Source: Gemmobacter fulvus (GTDB lineage Bacteria > Pseudomonadota > Alphaproteobacteria > Rhodobacterales > Rhodobacteraceae). From it: a stretch of DNA of 64,000 nt. The DNA lies in contig NZ_CP076361.1 of the NCBI RefSeq assembly GCF_018798885.1, forward strand, positions 1,587,501-1,651,500, read 5' to 3'. Shown here in pieces: positions 19,866 to 28,962 of this stretch. A program made the position numbers and the translations under genes. Numbering within the stretch: position 1 is the first letter of the stretch; each line of letters begins with the position of its first letter. The notes beneath the pieces are model-generated. The model made no database searches and was not told the DNA's origin. It saw only the letters and a list, made by a program, of their open reading frames with translations.

Positions 19866-20309
19866 TCAGCGCAGGCCGATTTCGGCCAAGGCGCGGGCCA
19901 GTTCTTCGGGCAGCGCCTCTTCTTTCTGGCGTGTCTTGGGCAAATCGCGCGGGCTTTCCTCAGCCGCAAGATAGCGCCAACCCTGAAACGGCCTGCGCGG
20001 CACCGGCTCGGTGCGGATGACCTCGCGATCCAGCAACAGCGCACAGCGCTGGATACCGTCGTCGCCCGCGACCCGCTCCAGCCCCAGCAGCTTTTGCCGC
20101 GCCAGAACCATGCCTTTGATAACCCAGTACAAAGAACCGCCATCCAGCAATTCTTCGGCCCGTTTGGGCCACATGCGGGTGACATGCACCGCATGCCCCT
20201 TGGGCCAGCGATGGCTTTGGCTGTCTTGCCAGGCCTCCAGATCCTCGACCGAATCAGCTCCGACGCACAGCTTCAGAAGATTGACGAATTCCGGCACGCA
20301 TACCCCCAT
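19866..20309 (-). CDS. DUF1489 family protein
   Basis: A 147-residue soluble protein matching DUF1489, common in alphaproteobacteria: EFVNLLKLCVGADSVEDLEAWQ at the N-terminus, then HVTRMWPKRAEELLDGGSLYWVIKGMVLARQKLLGLE and a C-terminal RPFQGWRYLAAEESPRDL. The function is unknown; the motif HVTRxWPKR..EL.DGGSLYWVIKG is highly conserved in the family. The ATG at 20309 matches the usual start. It is transcribed divergently from nrdJ, with 113 bases between. Confidence 0.82.
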   Translation of the reverse strand: MGVCVPEFVNLLKLCVGADSVEDLEAWQDSQSHRWPKGHAVHVTRMWPKRAEELLDGGSLYWVIKGMVLARQKLLGLERVAGDDGIQRCALLLDREVIRTEPVPRRPFQGWRYLAAEESPRDLPKTRQKEEALPEELARALAEIGLR

Positions 20310-20352
20310 GACCTTGCTGCAACCTAGCAGCCAAAGCCCCCGCAGCAAGGGT

Positions 20353-20381
20353 TTGACCCTTCCTTCTGTGGGGCGTATCTT
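20353..20381 (+). promoter_or_regulatory. candidate sigma70 promoter of nrdJ
   Basis: TTGACC (20353-20358), a 17-base spacer and TATCTT (20376-20381) lie about 40 bases upstream of the nrdJ ATG. I find no cobalamin riboswitch and no convincing NrdR boxes in this gap. Confidence 0.6.
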
Positions 20382-20422
20382 GTAGGGCCTCCCCGACAGA
20401 ATACCATAGCAAGGATGCCGCC

Positions 20423-22696
20423 ATGTCGCGTTTCGCCGCCCCCATCGCCGAACAAATCTGGGACATGAAATATCGGCTGAAAGCTGTGGATGGCACCCCG
20501 ATCGACGGCACGCTGGAGGACACCTGGCGCCGGATCGCCCGCGCGCTTGCCGAGGTGGAGCAGGATCAGGCCCATTGGGAAGAGAAATTCTATCGCGCGC
20601 TGGAAGGGTTCAAATACCTGCCCGCAGGCCGGATCACGGCGGGGGCGGGCACGGGCCGCGCCGTGACGCTGTTCAACTGCTTTGTGATGGGCACCATTCC
20701 CGACAGCATGGGCGGCATCTTCGACGCGCTGAAGGAAGCTGCGCTGACGATGCAGCAGGGCGGCGGAATCGGCTATGATTTCAGCACGATACGCCCGCGT
20801 GGCGCCGAGGTGAAAGGTGTCGCCGCCGATGCCTCTGGCCCGCTGTCCTTCATGGATGTCTGGGATGCGATGTGCCGCACCATCATGTCGGCCGGGTCAC
20901 GGCGCGGTGCGATGATGGCCACGATGCGCTGCGATCATCCCGATGTCGAAGCCTTCATCGAAGCAAAAAAAGACCCTGCGCGTTTGCGGATGTTTAACCT
21001 TTCGGTCCTTATCACAGACGCATTCATGGATGCGGTAAAGGCCGATGCCGCATGGGATCTGACCTATGGAGGGAAAGTCTACAAAACGGTGCAGGCACTG
21101 GATCTGTGGAACCGCATCATGCGGAACACCTATGATTTTGCAGAGCCGGGCGTGATCTTCATCGACCGCATCAACAAGATGAACAATCTGGCCTATTGCG
21201 AAAGCATTGCGGCCACCAACCCCTGTGGCGAACAGCCTTTGCCGCCCTATGGGGCCTGTCTGCTCGGCTCGATCAATCTGGCAACGCTCGTCTCTGCCCC
21301 GTTCAGCCCCGAGGCACAGTTGGATGTGCGGGCGCTGGACGAACTGGTCAGCCTCGCCGTGCGGATGATGGACAATGTTGTGGATGCCTCGCGCTTCCCG
21401 CTGCCCGAACAGGCTGCCGAGGCCCGCAACAAGCGCCGCATCGGTCTGGGCGTGACCGGGCTTGCCGATGCGCTGCTGATGGTGGGGCTGCGCTATGGCT
21501 CCGAAGCGGCGGCGGCCCAGACGGATCGTTGGATGAAGGCCATTGCGCGGGCGGCCTATCTGGCCTCGGTGGATCTGGCGAAGGAAAAGGGGCCGTTCCC
21601 GCTGTTTGATGCCGAAGCCTATCTGGCGTCGGGCACGATGATGCAGATGGACGAGGATGTGCGTGCGGCAATCCGCGCCCATGGCATCCGCAATGCGCTG
21701 CTGACCTCGGTCGCGCCCACCGGCACGATCAGCCTTTATGCCGGCAATGTCTCGTCAGGGATCGAGCCGGTGTTTGCCTATGCCTATACCCGCAAGGTGC
21801 TGCAAAAGGACGGGTCGCGTACCGAAGAGGAAGTGGTGGATTACGCGGTGCGGCTGTGGCGCGAACTGAAGGGCGATGCGCCGCTGCCGGACTATTTTGT
21901 GAATGCGCAGACCCTGCCGCCGCTGGATCATGTGCGGATGCAGGCCGCCGCACAGAAATGGATCGACAGCAGCATTTCCAAGACGATCAACTGCCCCGAG
22001 GACATCAGCTTTGACGCGTTCAAAGAGGTCTATATGGCCGCCTGGGATCAGGGCTGCAAAGGCTGCACGACCTATCGCCCCAATGCGGTGACCGGCTCGG
22101 TGCTGACCGTCTCGGAAAGCAGTGAAAAGGCCCCGACAGAGCTGCCGCAAGCCGGGCAGGGCGCGGAGGTGGTGTATCTGAGCGAGCCGCTGGACCGTCC
22201 GGCGGCACTGGAAGGCCAGACCTACAAGGTCAAATGGCCGGGCAGCGAACATGCGCTGTACATCACCATCAATGACATCGTCATTGCCGCCCATCGCCGC
22301 CCGTTCGAGGTGTTCATCAACTCCAAGAACATGGAGCATTTCGCCTGGACGGTGGCGCTGACGCGGATGATTTCTGCGGTGTTCCGCCGGGGGGGCGACA
22401 TTTCCTTTGTGGTCGAAGAGCTGAAGGCCGTGTTCGACCCGCGTGGCGGGGCCTGGATGGAAGGCCGCTATATCCCGTCGATCCTCGCGGCCATCGGTGG
22501 CGTGATCGAACGGCATCTGGTTAGCATCGGCTTCATCGAAGGCGAAGGCATGGGCCTCAAATCCGATCCGAAGGCCGAAGTGGTCGCCATTGGCGCCCGC
22601 CCGGGCAGAACCTGCGACAGCTGCGGCAGCAGCGACCTGCGGATGGTGGAAGGCTGCATGACCTGCGGCAGCTGCGGCCAAAGCAAATGCCAATAG
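20423..22696 (+). CDS. nrdJ: adenosylcobalamin-dependent ribonucleotide reductase (class II)
   Basis: A 757-residue class II reductase making deoxyribonucleotides with coenzyme B12, independent of oxygen. The barrel motifs are visible: FNCFVMG near residue 90 (redox cysteine), QQGGGIGYDFS, the NPCGEQPLPPYGACLLGSINLA region near 272 with the thiyl-radical cysteine, and SVAPTGTISLYAGN near 433. The C-terminus has CDSCGSSDLRMVEGCMTCGSCG, a cysteine-rich tail that can bind zinc or pass electrons to the active site. This is the shorter (~750-residue) NrdJ type. A strong terminator follows. Confidence 0.94.
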   Translation: MSRFAAPIAEQIWDMKYRLKAVDGTPIDGTLEDTWRRIARALAEVEQDQAHWEEKFYRALEGFKYLPAGRITAGAGTGRAVTLFNCFVMGTIPDSMGGIFDALKEAALTMQQGGGIGYDFSTIRPRGAEVKGVAADASGPLSFMDVWDAMCRTIMSAGSRRGAMMATMRCDHPDVEAFIEAKKDPARLRMFNLSVLITDAFMDAVKADAAWDLTYGGKVYKTVQALDLWNRIMRNTYDFAEPGVIFIDRINKMNNLAYCESIAATNPCGEQPLPPYGACLLGSINLATLVSAPFSPEAQLDVRALDELVSLAVRMMDNVVDASRFPLPEQAAEARNKRRIGLGVTGLADALLMVGLRYGSEAAAAQTDRWMKAIARAAYLASVDLAKEKGPFPLFDAEAYLASGTMMQMDEDVRAAIRAHGIRNALLTSVAPTGTISLYAGNVSSGIEPVFAYAYTRKVLQKDGSRTEEEVVDYAVRLWRELKGDAPLPDYFVNAQTLPPLDHVRMQAAAQKWIDSSISKTINCPEDISFDAFKEVYMAAWDQGCKGCTTYRPNAVTGSVLTVSESSEKAPTELPQAGQGAEVVYLSEPLDRPAALEGQTYKVKWPGSEHALYITINDIVIAAHRRPFEVFINSKNMEHFAWTVALTRMISAVFRRGGDISFVVEELKAVFDPRGGAWMEGRYIPSILAAIGGVIERHLVSIGFIEGEGMGLKSDPKAEVVAIGARPGRTCDSCGSSDLRMVEGCMTCGSCGQSKCQ

Positions 22697-22737
22697 GCCG
22701 GGTGCCCCTGCCGGGGCTGATCTGACAGCGTTGCCTG

Positions 22738-22773
22738 AAAACCCCGGCCCGCATCCCGCGCGCCGGGGTTTTT
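22738..22773 (+). terminator. rho-independent terminator of nrdJ
   Basis: A CCCCGGC/GCCGGGG stem flanked by A-tract and T-tract (five T) lies 42 bases after the nrdJ stop. Confidence 0.88.
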
Positions 22774-22814
22774 CTTTGCCGGAACCCTCCCTCCACATAC
22801 GACCAGTTTCCTAT

Positions 22815-22892
22815 CGGAAACGACATTTCCGCTTGCAAGACTCACAGGGGTTTCGTAATTCCCGCAGCGGGACACCTCTCCCCAACGAGAGG
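22815..22892 (+). ncRNA. structured 5' leader of serC (serC-motif-like)
   Basis: Three short hairpins lie in the 130 bases ahead of serC: CGGAAA/TTTCCG (22815-22831), CCCG/CGGG (22861-22871) and CCTCTC/GAGAGG (22875-22892). The last ends 20 bases before the ATG and about 8 bases ahead of the GGAAGG ribosome-binding site. A conserved serC RNA motif is known upstream of serC-serA operons in alphaproteobacteria; position and the paired hairpins fit it, but I compared only from memory. The ligand or regulator of that motif is not known to me. Confidence 0.55.
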
Positions 22893-22912
22893 CTCATATC
22901 TGGAAGGATACC

Positions 22913-24058
22913 ATGGCTGATCTGATCGCCCCGGCACTGCGCCCGGCCAACCCGCGCTTTTCGTCTGGCCCCTGCGCCAAGATCCCCGGCTTTACCCTCG
23001 ATCATCTGGCAGACGCCCCTCTGGGTCGCTCGCACCGCGCCGCTGTCGGCAAGGCGAAGCTGAAGCGCGCCATTGATCTGACCCGCGACATTCTCGGTGT
23101 GCCCGCCGACTACCGCATCGGCATCGTGCCCGGCTCTGACACCGGGGCCGTGGAAATGGCGCTGTGGTCGCTGCTGGGCGCGCGTCCGGTGGAAATGCTC
23201 GCCTGGGAAAGCTTTGGCGAAGGCTGGGTCACCGATGTGGTGAAGCAGCTCAAGCTGGATGCCAAGGTCAAGATCGCGCCTTACGGCGAGATCGTCGATC
23301 TGGCCACCGTCGATTTCAATTCGGATGTGGTGTTCACCTGGAACGGCACCACCTCGGGCGTGCGCCTGCCGAATGCCGATGCCATCCCGGCAGACCGCGC
23401 GGGCCTGACCATCTGTGATGCGACCAGCGCCGCCTTTGCGATGGATTTGCCCTGGGACAAGCTGGATGTCACCACCTTCTCCTGGCAGAAGGTTCTGGGC
23501 GGCGAAGGTGCGCATGGCATGCTGATCCTCAGCCCGCGTGCGGTGGAACGGCTGGAAAGCTATACGCCCGCCTGGCCGCTGCCGAAGATTTTCCGGCTGA
23601 CCTCCAAGGGCAAGCTGATCGAAGGCATCTTCGTCGGCGAAACCATCAACACCCCGTCGATGCTGGCGGTGGAAGATTACCTCGTGGCGCTGGACTGGGC
23701 GCAATCCATCGGCGGGCTGAAGGGCCTTGTCGGCCGGGCTGCGGCCAATGCGCAGGTGGTGTGGGATTTCTGCGCCGCGAACCCGTGGATCGCCAATCTG
23801 GCGGTGGATCCGGCAACCGCCTCGACCACCTCTGTCTGCCTGAAATTCACCGATCCGCGCATCACCGATGGTGCGACCTTTGCCAAGAACGTGGCGAAAC
23901 GGCTGGAGAAAGAGGGCGTGGCACTGGATGTGGGCGCCTATCGGGATGCCCCGGCCGGGCTGCGTATCTGGTGCGGCTCCACGGTGGAAACGGCGGATGT
24001 GGCCGCGCTGATGCCCTGGATCGCCCATGAGTTCCATGCGGAAATCGCCACGCTCTGA
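22913..24058 (+). CDS. serC: phosphoserine aminotransferase
   Basis: A 381-residue PLP enzyme that transaminates 3-phosphohydroxypyruvate to phosphoserine. It opens with [18 protein letters not shown]. The PLP-lysine lies in [22 protein letters not shown] near residue 195, and the cofactor aspartate in [12 protein letters not shown] near 170. This is the alphaproteobacterial/archaeal SerC type. GGAAGG precedes the ATG. It is followed after 86 bases by serA on the same strand, giving the first two steps of serine synthesis in one unit. Confidence 0.94.
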   Translation: MADLIAPALRPANPRFSSGPCAKIPGFTLDHLADAPLGRSHRAAVGKAKLKRAIDLTRDILGVPADYRIGIVPGSDTGAVEMALWSLLGARPVEMLAWESFGEGWVTDVVKQLKLDAKVKIAPYGEIVDLATVDFNSDVVFTWNGTTSGVRLPNADAIPADRAGLTICDATSAAFAMDLPWDKLDVTTFSWQKVLGGEGAHGMLILSPRAVERLESYTPAWPLPKIFRLTSKGKLIEGIFVGETINTPSMLAVEDYLVALDWAQSIGGLKGLVGRAAANAQVVWDFCAANPWIANLAVDPATASTTSVCLKFTDPRITDGATFAKNVAKRLEKEGVALDVGAYRDAPAGLRIWCGSTVETADVAALMPWIAHEFHAEIATL

Positions 24059-24065
24059 TCGGGAC

Positions 24066-24116
24066 GGCGGGGGATGCCCCCGCCCTGCCACCCCTGTCGG
24101 GCGGGTTTGCCCCGCC
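24066..24116 (+). other. two stable hairpins in the serC-serA intercistronic gap
   Basis: GGCGGGGG/CCCCCGCC with a 3-base loop (24066-24084) and GGCGGG/CCCGCC with a 5-base loop (24100-24116) follow the serC stop. Neither has a U-run. They could protect the upstream mRNA 3' end or reduce transcription into serA. Confidence 0.5.
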
Positions 24117-24144
24117 TCTTGCCCATCATCATAGGAGCCCTGCA

Positions 24145-25740
24145 ATGGCCCCCCGCGTTCTCGTATCCGACGAACTGTCCGAAACCGCCGTCCAGATCTT
24201 CCGCGACCGTGGGGTCGAGGTGGATTACCTGCCGAAACTCGGCAAGGACAAAGAAAAACTGGCCGAACTAATCAGCCAATATGACGGCCTTGCCATCCGC
24301 TCGGCCACCAAGGTCACCGAAAAGCTGCTGGAAAGCGCGACCAACCTGAAGGTGGTGGGCCGCGCCGGGATCGGTGTCGACAACGTCGATATTCCGGCTG
24401 CGTCGAAAAAAGGCGTGATCGTGATGAACACGCCCTTCGGCAATTCGATCACCACTGCCGAACATGCCATTGCGATGATGTTCGCCGTGGCGCGGCAGAT
24501 CCCCGAGGCGAATGCCTCCACCCATGCCGGCAAATGGGAAAAATCGCGCTTCATGGGGGTTGAGCTGTTCAACAAGACCCTCGGCGTGATCGGCGCGGGC
24601 AATATCGGCGGCATCGTCTGCAACCGCGCTGTCGGGCTGCACATGAAGGTCGTGGCCTATGATCCCTTCCTGTCGGACGAGCGCGCCAAACAGCTGGGCG
24701 TCACCAAGGTGGAGCTGGACGAGCTGCTGCACCGCGCCGATTTCATCACGTTGCATGTGCCGCTGACCGACAAGACCCGCAACATCCTGTCGAAAGACAA
24801 TCTGGCCAAGACCAAGAAGGGCGTGCGCATCATCAACTGCGCCCGTGGCGGTCTGGTGGACGAGGTTGCCCTGCTGGAGGCGCTGAACTCCGGTCAGGTG
24901 GCCGCAGCCGCGCTGGACGTGTTCGAGGTGGAACCGGCCACCGAAAGCCCGCTGTTCGGCCATGCCAATGTGGTCTGCACCCCGCATCTGGGGGCCTCCA
25001 CCACCGAGGCGCAGGAAAACGTGGCGCTGCAAGTGGCCGAACAGATGTCGGATTACCTGCTGACCGGCGCTGTGCAAAACGCCCTGAACATGCCGTCGGT
25101 CACCGCCGAGGAGGCCGCCGTGATGGGGCCGTGGCTGAAGCTGGCCGCGCATCTGGGGGCCTTCATCGGCCAGATGACGGACGAGCCGATCAAGGCGCTC
25201 AACATCCTCTATGATGGCACCGTGGCGGGCATGAACCTTGCCGCGCTGAATTCGGCGGTCATCGCAGGCGTGATGAAGGCGGCGAACCCGGATGTGAACC
25301 TTGTGTCGGCCCCGATCGTCGCCAAAGAGCGCGGCATTCAGGTGTCCACCACCCGTCAGGACAAGACCGGCACCTTTGATGCCTATATCAAGGTCACCAT
25401 GGTCACGGACAAGCGCGAGCGGTCGGTTGCGGGCACCTGTTTCTCGGATGGCAAACCGCGCTTCATCCAGATCAAGGGCATCAACATCGACGCCGAGATC
25501 GGCGCGCATATGCTCTATACCACCAATGACGACGTGCCGGGCATCATCGGCCTGTTGGGCATGACCATGGGCAAGAATGGCGTGAACATCGCCAACTTCA
25601 CCCTTGGCCGGTCGGGTGTGGGGCAGGATGCGATTGCCATCCTGTATCTGGATCAGGCGATTGACCCGAAAGTGCTGGAAACGCTGGAAAGCACCGGCAT
25701 GTTCCAATCGGTCAAGGCACTGCAATTCGACGTGGCCTGA
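24145..25740 (+). CDS. serA: D-3-phosphoglycerate dehydrogenase
   Basis: A 531-residue long-form SerA that oxidises 3-phosphoglycerate with NAD in the first step of serine synthesis. The nucleotide-binding GVIGAGNIGG lies at residues 148-156, NCARGGLVDE near 231 and the catalytic histidine in CTPHLGAST near 276. An intervening domain (about 315-450) separates these from a C-terminal ACT domain (about 455-531), which normally binds serine. AGGAG lies ahead of the ATG, and a terminator follows the stop. Confidence 0.95.
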   Translation: MAPRVLVSDELSETAVQIFRDRGVEVDYLPKLGKDKEKLAELISQYDGLAIRSATKVTEKLLESATNLKVVGRAGIGVDNVDIPAASKKGVIVMNTPFGNSITTAEHAIAMMFAVARQIPEANASTHAGKWEKSRFMGVELFNKTLGVIGAGNIGGIVCNRAVGLHMKVVAYDPFLSDERAKQLGVTKVELDELLHRADFITLHVPLTDKTRNILSKDNLAKTKKGVRIINCARGGLVDEVALLEALNSGQVAAAALDVFEVEPATESPLFGHANVVCTPHLGASTTEAQENVALQVAEQMSDYLLTGAVQNALNMPSVTAEEAAVMGPWLKLAAHLGAFIGQMTDEPIKALNILYDGTVAGMNLAALNSAVIAGVMKAANPDVNLVSAPIVAKERGIQVSTTRQDKTGTFDAYIKVTMVTDKRERSVAGTCFSDGKPRFIQIKGINIDAEIGAHMLYTTNDDVPGIIGLLGMTMGKNGVNIANFTLGRSGVGQDAIAILYLDQAIDPKVLETLESTGMFQSVKALQFDVA

Positions 25741-25762
25741 TCCCCTCGCCAATCCAATCCAA

Positions 25763-25792
25763 AAGGCCCCGCCCCCCAGGGAGCGGGGCCTT
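25763..25792 (+). terminator. terminator of serCA
   Basis: AAGGCCCCGC/GCGGGGCCTT forms a 10-base-pair stem with a 10-base loop, followed by TTCTCG, 22 bases after serA. Confidence 0.75.
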
Positions 25793-25890
25793 CTCGTACC
25801 TGCGCCTTGGTGCGGCAGCGCATGGGGCGCATCTTTCTTTCCATCCGCAGGCTGCTATCATCGGGGCTCATCCCATTCACAGGTGCCCCC

Positions 25891-26289
25891 ATGAGACATG
25901 CGTTTCTCTGCCTGCCCCTGCTGGCCAGCCTCGCGCTGACCGGCCTCAGCTCGGTCAGCCTTGCCCAAAGTCGTGAGGTGGTAAAGTTCGCGGCGGGCAA
26001 TGACAATGCCAGCCTGTCGGCCTCTGTCACCGGGCAGGAATACCGCGATTACATCCTCGGGGCGCAGGCCGGGCAGACCATGTCCGTGTCGCTGATCGGG
26101 GATGCCTATTTCAACATCCTGCCGCCCGGCAGCACGGGAGAGGCGATCTACAACGGCTCCATCGACGGGGCGGATGCCGTGATCCCGCTGACGGCCAGCG
26201 GCGATTATACCGTACGGGTCTATATGATGGGCAATGATGCGGATACCTGCGTAACACAGGCCTTCACCCTGTCTTTCGGCATCATGTAA
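25891..26289 (+). CDS. small secreted protein, possible PliG-like lysozyme inhibitor
   Basis: A 132-residue protein with a clear signal peptide (MRHAFLCLPLLASLALTGLSSVSLAQS, cleavage probably after the alanine near 25). The mature part is a small beta-rich domain: VVKFAAGNDNASLSASVTGQEYRDYILGAQAGQTMSVSL and SGDYTVRVYMMGNDADTCVTQAFTLSFGIM. The YRDYxLxAQxGQTMSVSL pattern recalls periplasmic inhibitors of g-type lysozyme (PliG) and related pre-peptidase C-terminal-like domains. This is recognition from memory, so the function is tentative. An in-frame ATG at 25807 is rejected because it would hide the signal peptide. It stands alone after the serA terminator. Confidence 0.7.
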   Translation: MRHAFLCLPLLASLALTGLSSVSLAQSREVVKFAAGNDNASLSASVTGQEYRDYILGAQAGQTMSVSLIGDAYFNILPPGSTGEAIYNGSIDGADAVIPLTASGDYTVRVYMMGNDADTCVTQAFTLSFGIM

Positions 26290-26349
26290 CGCCTTGCAGC
26301 GCCCGGTGGCGGCCCCTAACGTGGCCGCCGCAACATCGGGACCACGACA

Positions 26350-27087
26350 ATGACGCTCTACGCCATCGGCGATATTCACGGCCATCTCGACCAGCTCAAG
26401 CAGCAGCATGACCGGATCGCGGCAGATCAGGCCCGCCATGGCGCGGCCACGGTGGTGCATATCGGCGATCTGGTGGATCGTGGCCCCGACAGCCGGGGGG
26501 TGATCGACTATCTGATGGCCGGGCAGCAGTCCGGGGCGGATTGGGTCGTGCTGAAGGGCAATCACGACCGCATGTTCGCGCTCTATCTGACGGCGCTGGA
26601 TGCCCATGATGACGGGCTGCGCCGGGATCTGAGCTGGCTGCACCCGCGGCTGGGCGGGGCAGCCACTCTGGCCTCTTACGGCGTGCAGAACCCCGGTGAC
26701 CGGCCACTGGAGCCGGTGTTTCAGGACGCACTGGCCGCCGTACCGCAGGCCCACCGCGATTGGTTGGCCGCCTTGCCCACCGCCCATCACAGCGGGGATG
26801 TGATCTTCGCCCATGCCGGGATTCGCCCCGGTATCCCGCTGGCCGAACAGGTGGAAACCGATCTGGTGTGGATCCGCGAGCCGTTTCTGTCAGATCCGCG
26901 CGATCATGGCGCGCTGATCGTGCATGGCCATACCGCCATCGACGCCCCCACCCATTACGGCAATCGCCTGAACCTTGACAGCGGCGCCGCCTATGGTGGT
27001 CCGCTCTCTGCCGTGGTGATCGACGAGGACGGCGTGTTCCACCTGACAGACAAGGGCCGCATCCGTCTGTCGCCGCAGGCGGACTGA
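26350..27087 (+). CDS. PrpA/Ser-Thr phosphatase-type metallophosphoesterase
   Basis: A 245-residue calcineurin-like phosphoesterase. The metal-ligand motifs are in order: YAIGDIHGHLDQL at residues 4-16, HIGDLVDRGPDSRG near 40, LKGNHDRM near 72, then HAGIRPGIP near 157 and IVHGHTAIDAP near 195. This is the PPP-family layout of bacterial PrpA/lambda phosphatase enzymes, which dephosphorylate proteins or small phosphoesters in the cytoplasm. The DUF2585 gene starts 12 bases after its stop, suggesting co-transcription. Confidence 0.9.
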   Translation: MTLYAIGDIHGHLDQLKQQHDRIAADQARHGAATVVHIGDLVDRGPDSRGVIDYLMAGQQSGADWVVLKGNHDRMFALYLTALDAHDDGLRRDLSWLHPRLGGAATLASYGVQNPGDRPLEPVFQDALAAVPQAHRDWLAALPTAHHSGDVIFAHAGIRPGIPLAEQVETDLVWIREPFLSDPRDHGALIVHGHTAIDAPTHYGNRLNLDSGAAYGGPLSAVVIDEDGVFHLTDKGRIRLSPQAD

Positions 27088-27099
27088 GGCGCGATCCCC

Positions 27100-27660
27100 A
27101 TGACACGACGCCATCTGCCCTATGTGATCACCGCAGCACTGGCGCTGGCTGCCGTGGTCTGGCTGCTGATGATCGGGCGCACGCCGATCTGCACCTGCGG
27201 CTTCGTCAAGCTCTGGCATGGCGAGACGATGAGTTCGGAAAGCTCGCAGCACCTGCTGGATTGGTACAGCCCCTCGCATCTGCTGCACGGGTTTCTGCTC
27301 TATGGCGCACTGTGGCTGGTGGCGCGGCGGCTTGGGTTCGGCTGGCGGCTGGCCATCGCCACCGCCATCGAGGCGGTGTGGGAGATCGTCGAAAACTCCG
27401 ATGCGATCATCGAACGTTATCGTGCCGTGACCATTTCGCTCGATTATTTTGGCGACAGCGTGGTCAATTCGGCGGCGGATATCGGTGCGATGATCCTCGG
27501 GTTCTGGCTGGCGCGGATGCTGCCGCTCTGGGCCTCGGTTGTGATCGTGATTGGGTTCGAGGTGCTGACCCTCTGGCTGATCCGTGATGGTCTGGCGCTG
27601 AATGTGCTGATGCTGGTCTATCCGCTTGACGCCATCAGGCTTTGGCAGGCGGGCGGCTGA
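27100..27660 (+). CDS. DUF2585 (UPF0314) membrane protein
   Basis: A 186-residue integral membrane protein with an N-terminal helix ([18 protein letters not shown]), the conserved [12 protein letters not shown] and [25 protein letters not shown] motifs, and further helices. [18 protein letters not shown] and [17 protein letters not shown] are the most conserved charged loops and may form a polar site at the membrane. Function unknown. The 3' end overlaps the convergent MFS gene by 26 bases. Confidence 0.82.
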   Translation: MTRRHLPYVITAALALAAVVWLLMIGRTPICTCGFVKLWHGETMSSESSQHLLDWYSPSHLLHGFLLYGALWLVARRLGFGWRLAIATAIEAVWEIVENSDAIIERYRAVTISLDYFGDSVVNSAADIGAMILGFWLARMLPLWASVVIVIGFEVLTLWLIRDGLALNVLMLVYPLDAIRLWQAGG

Positions 27661-28759
27661 CCGCCATCGCCCGCATCCTGCCGTGCAGCGCCGCGAGCAG
27701 CAAGACCACCGCCGCAATCCCGCCCAGCAGCCAGAAAAATGCCCGGTCGCCCGCCCGGTCCAGCGCCTGCGCCAGCAACAGCGGCGCGGAAATGCCGCCG
27801 ATCAGCCCGGCCCCGATCACCACGGGCGCCACCCGCGCATCCCGCCCCATGCGCCGCGCCGCCTCGACGAAATAGCCGGGGAACACCATGCTCGCAAAGG
27901 CCCCTGCGGGCACGTAAAACAACGCCGGGGCCACCACAGCCCCGCCCAGCAGGCACAGAGCCATGCCCGCCAGCGCCAGCATATAGAGTGAAAACGGCGC
28001 AATCAGATGGGCGCAGAAGGTCAGCATCACCCGTGCGGCAAGGAAGGCCACAAAAAACGCCGACAAAAGTCCTGCCGCCGCGGCCTCGGTCTCGCCCAAG
28101 CGGAGCAGCGCCGCCGGGCCAAGCCCGATCAGGCAGGCCTCCATGCCCACCCCCACCGCGCCAAAGGCGAGGATCGCCCAATCGGGCCGCACGCCGCCCA
28201 GCGCCCCGGCCTCGGGGGCCACCTTGCCATCATCGCTGGCCCCGATCAGAACCAGCGCCGCCAGCCCGGCCACAAGCGCAAAGCTCAGCCCTGGCTGGCT
28301 GTGCAGGGCCACAAACACCAGCGGCGCGATGATGGCCCCGATACCGAAGGTGGCGTTCAGCAGGCTGAGCATGGCCGGGCCGCGCGCGCCAAAGGCCGCC
28401 AGAAAGCGCGGATTGAACAGCACCGTGGCGCAGCCATAGCCCATGCCGAACACCAGCGCCCCGGCCAGCGTCACCGCCCAGCCCCAACCCACGGCCATCA
28501 GCGCCGCACCAAGCGCCATCACCAGCAGCAGGCGGCGTGGTGTGGCCAGATGCCCGGCGGCAAACATCGCGCCCACGCCGATGAAACAGCCCACCCAATG
28601 CGCAGAAATCACCCCGCTCGCCTCGGCAAGGCTCAGCCCGTAATCGCGGGCAAAAACCGGCACCGCCGGACCATAGAGCGATTGGCCCGCCCCCATCAGG
28701 ATAAAGGTCGCCATTCCGGCAAAAAGCAGCCCCAGATGGGCCCCGATCATCCCGCGCAT
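27635..28759 (-). CDS. MFS transporter
   Basis: A 374-residue major facilitator protein with about twelve helices. Signature parts include the [40 protein letters not shown] segment after TM1 and a Gly-rich TM5. AGGAG lies about 10 bases ahead of the ATG at 28759; an ATG nine bases downstream is an alternative. No substrate is indicated. It is divergent from the thiolase gene with 203 bases between them. Confidence 0.82.
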   Translation of the reverse strand: MRGMIGAHLGLLFAGMATFILMGAGQSLYGPAVPVFARDYGLSLAEASGVISAHWVGCFIGVGAMFAAGHLATPRRLLLVMALGAALMAVGWGWAVTLAGALVFGMGYGCATVLFNPRFLAAFGARGPAMLSLLNATFGIGAIIAPLVFVALHSQPGLSFALVAGLAALVLIGASDDGKVAPEAGALGGVRPDWAILAFGAVGVGMEACLIGLGPAALLRLGETEAAAAGLLSAFFVAFLAARVMLTFCAHLIAPFSLYMLALAGMALCLLGGAVVAPALFYVPAGAFASMVFPGYFVEAARRMGRDARVAPVVIGAGLIGGISAPLLLAQALDRAGDRAFFWLLGGIAAVVLLLAALHGRMRAMAVSRPPAKA

Positions 28760-28880
28760 ACCCTGTCTCCTGTCGCTGGTCCTCCCTTCGTCTGCGGGCG
28801 CGCCACTGTCAATTGCCCGCGCGGCCTTGGCCCTGACCGCCACCGCGCTTGTGACACAGGCACACCGCATGGCAAAAACG

Positions 28881-28891
28881 GACGTAACGTC
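28881..28891. promoter_or_regulatory. palindrome GACGTAACGTC in a divergent promoter region
   Basis: A perfect 11-base palindrome lies between the divergent MFS and thiolase genes, about 70 bases before the thiolase start. It has the form of a dimeric regulator site; the regulator is unknown. Confidence 0.35.
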
Positions 28892-28962
28892 ACACTCGCG
28901 GATCCTGCGGATCGCGGCCACTCTCGCGCCACCCAGAACCGCACCGACCGAAAGGCTGAACC

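Noticed and set aside
20310-20422. Cobalamin riboswitch expected ahead of nrdJ
   Set aside because: The gap is only 113 bases, shows no B12-box-like sequence and contains a simple promoter instead.
24268-25752. Long reverse-strand open frame
   Set aside because: Mirror of serA, whose motifs are complete; the antisense product is His/Gly/Arg-rich without family features.
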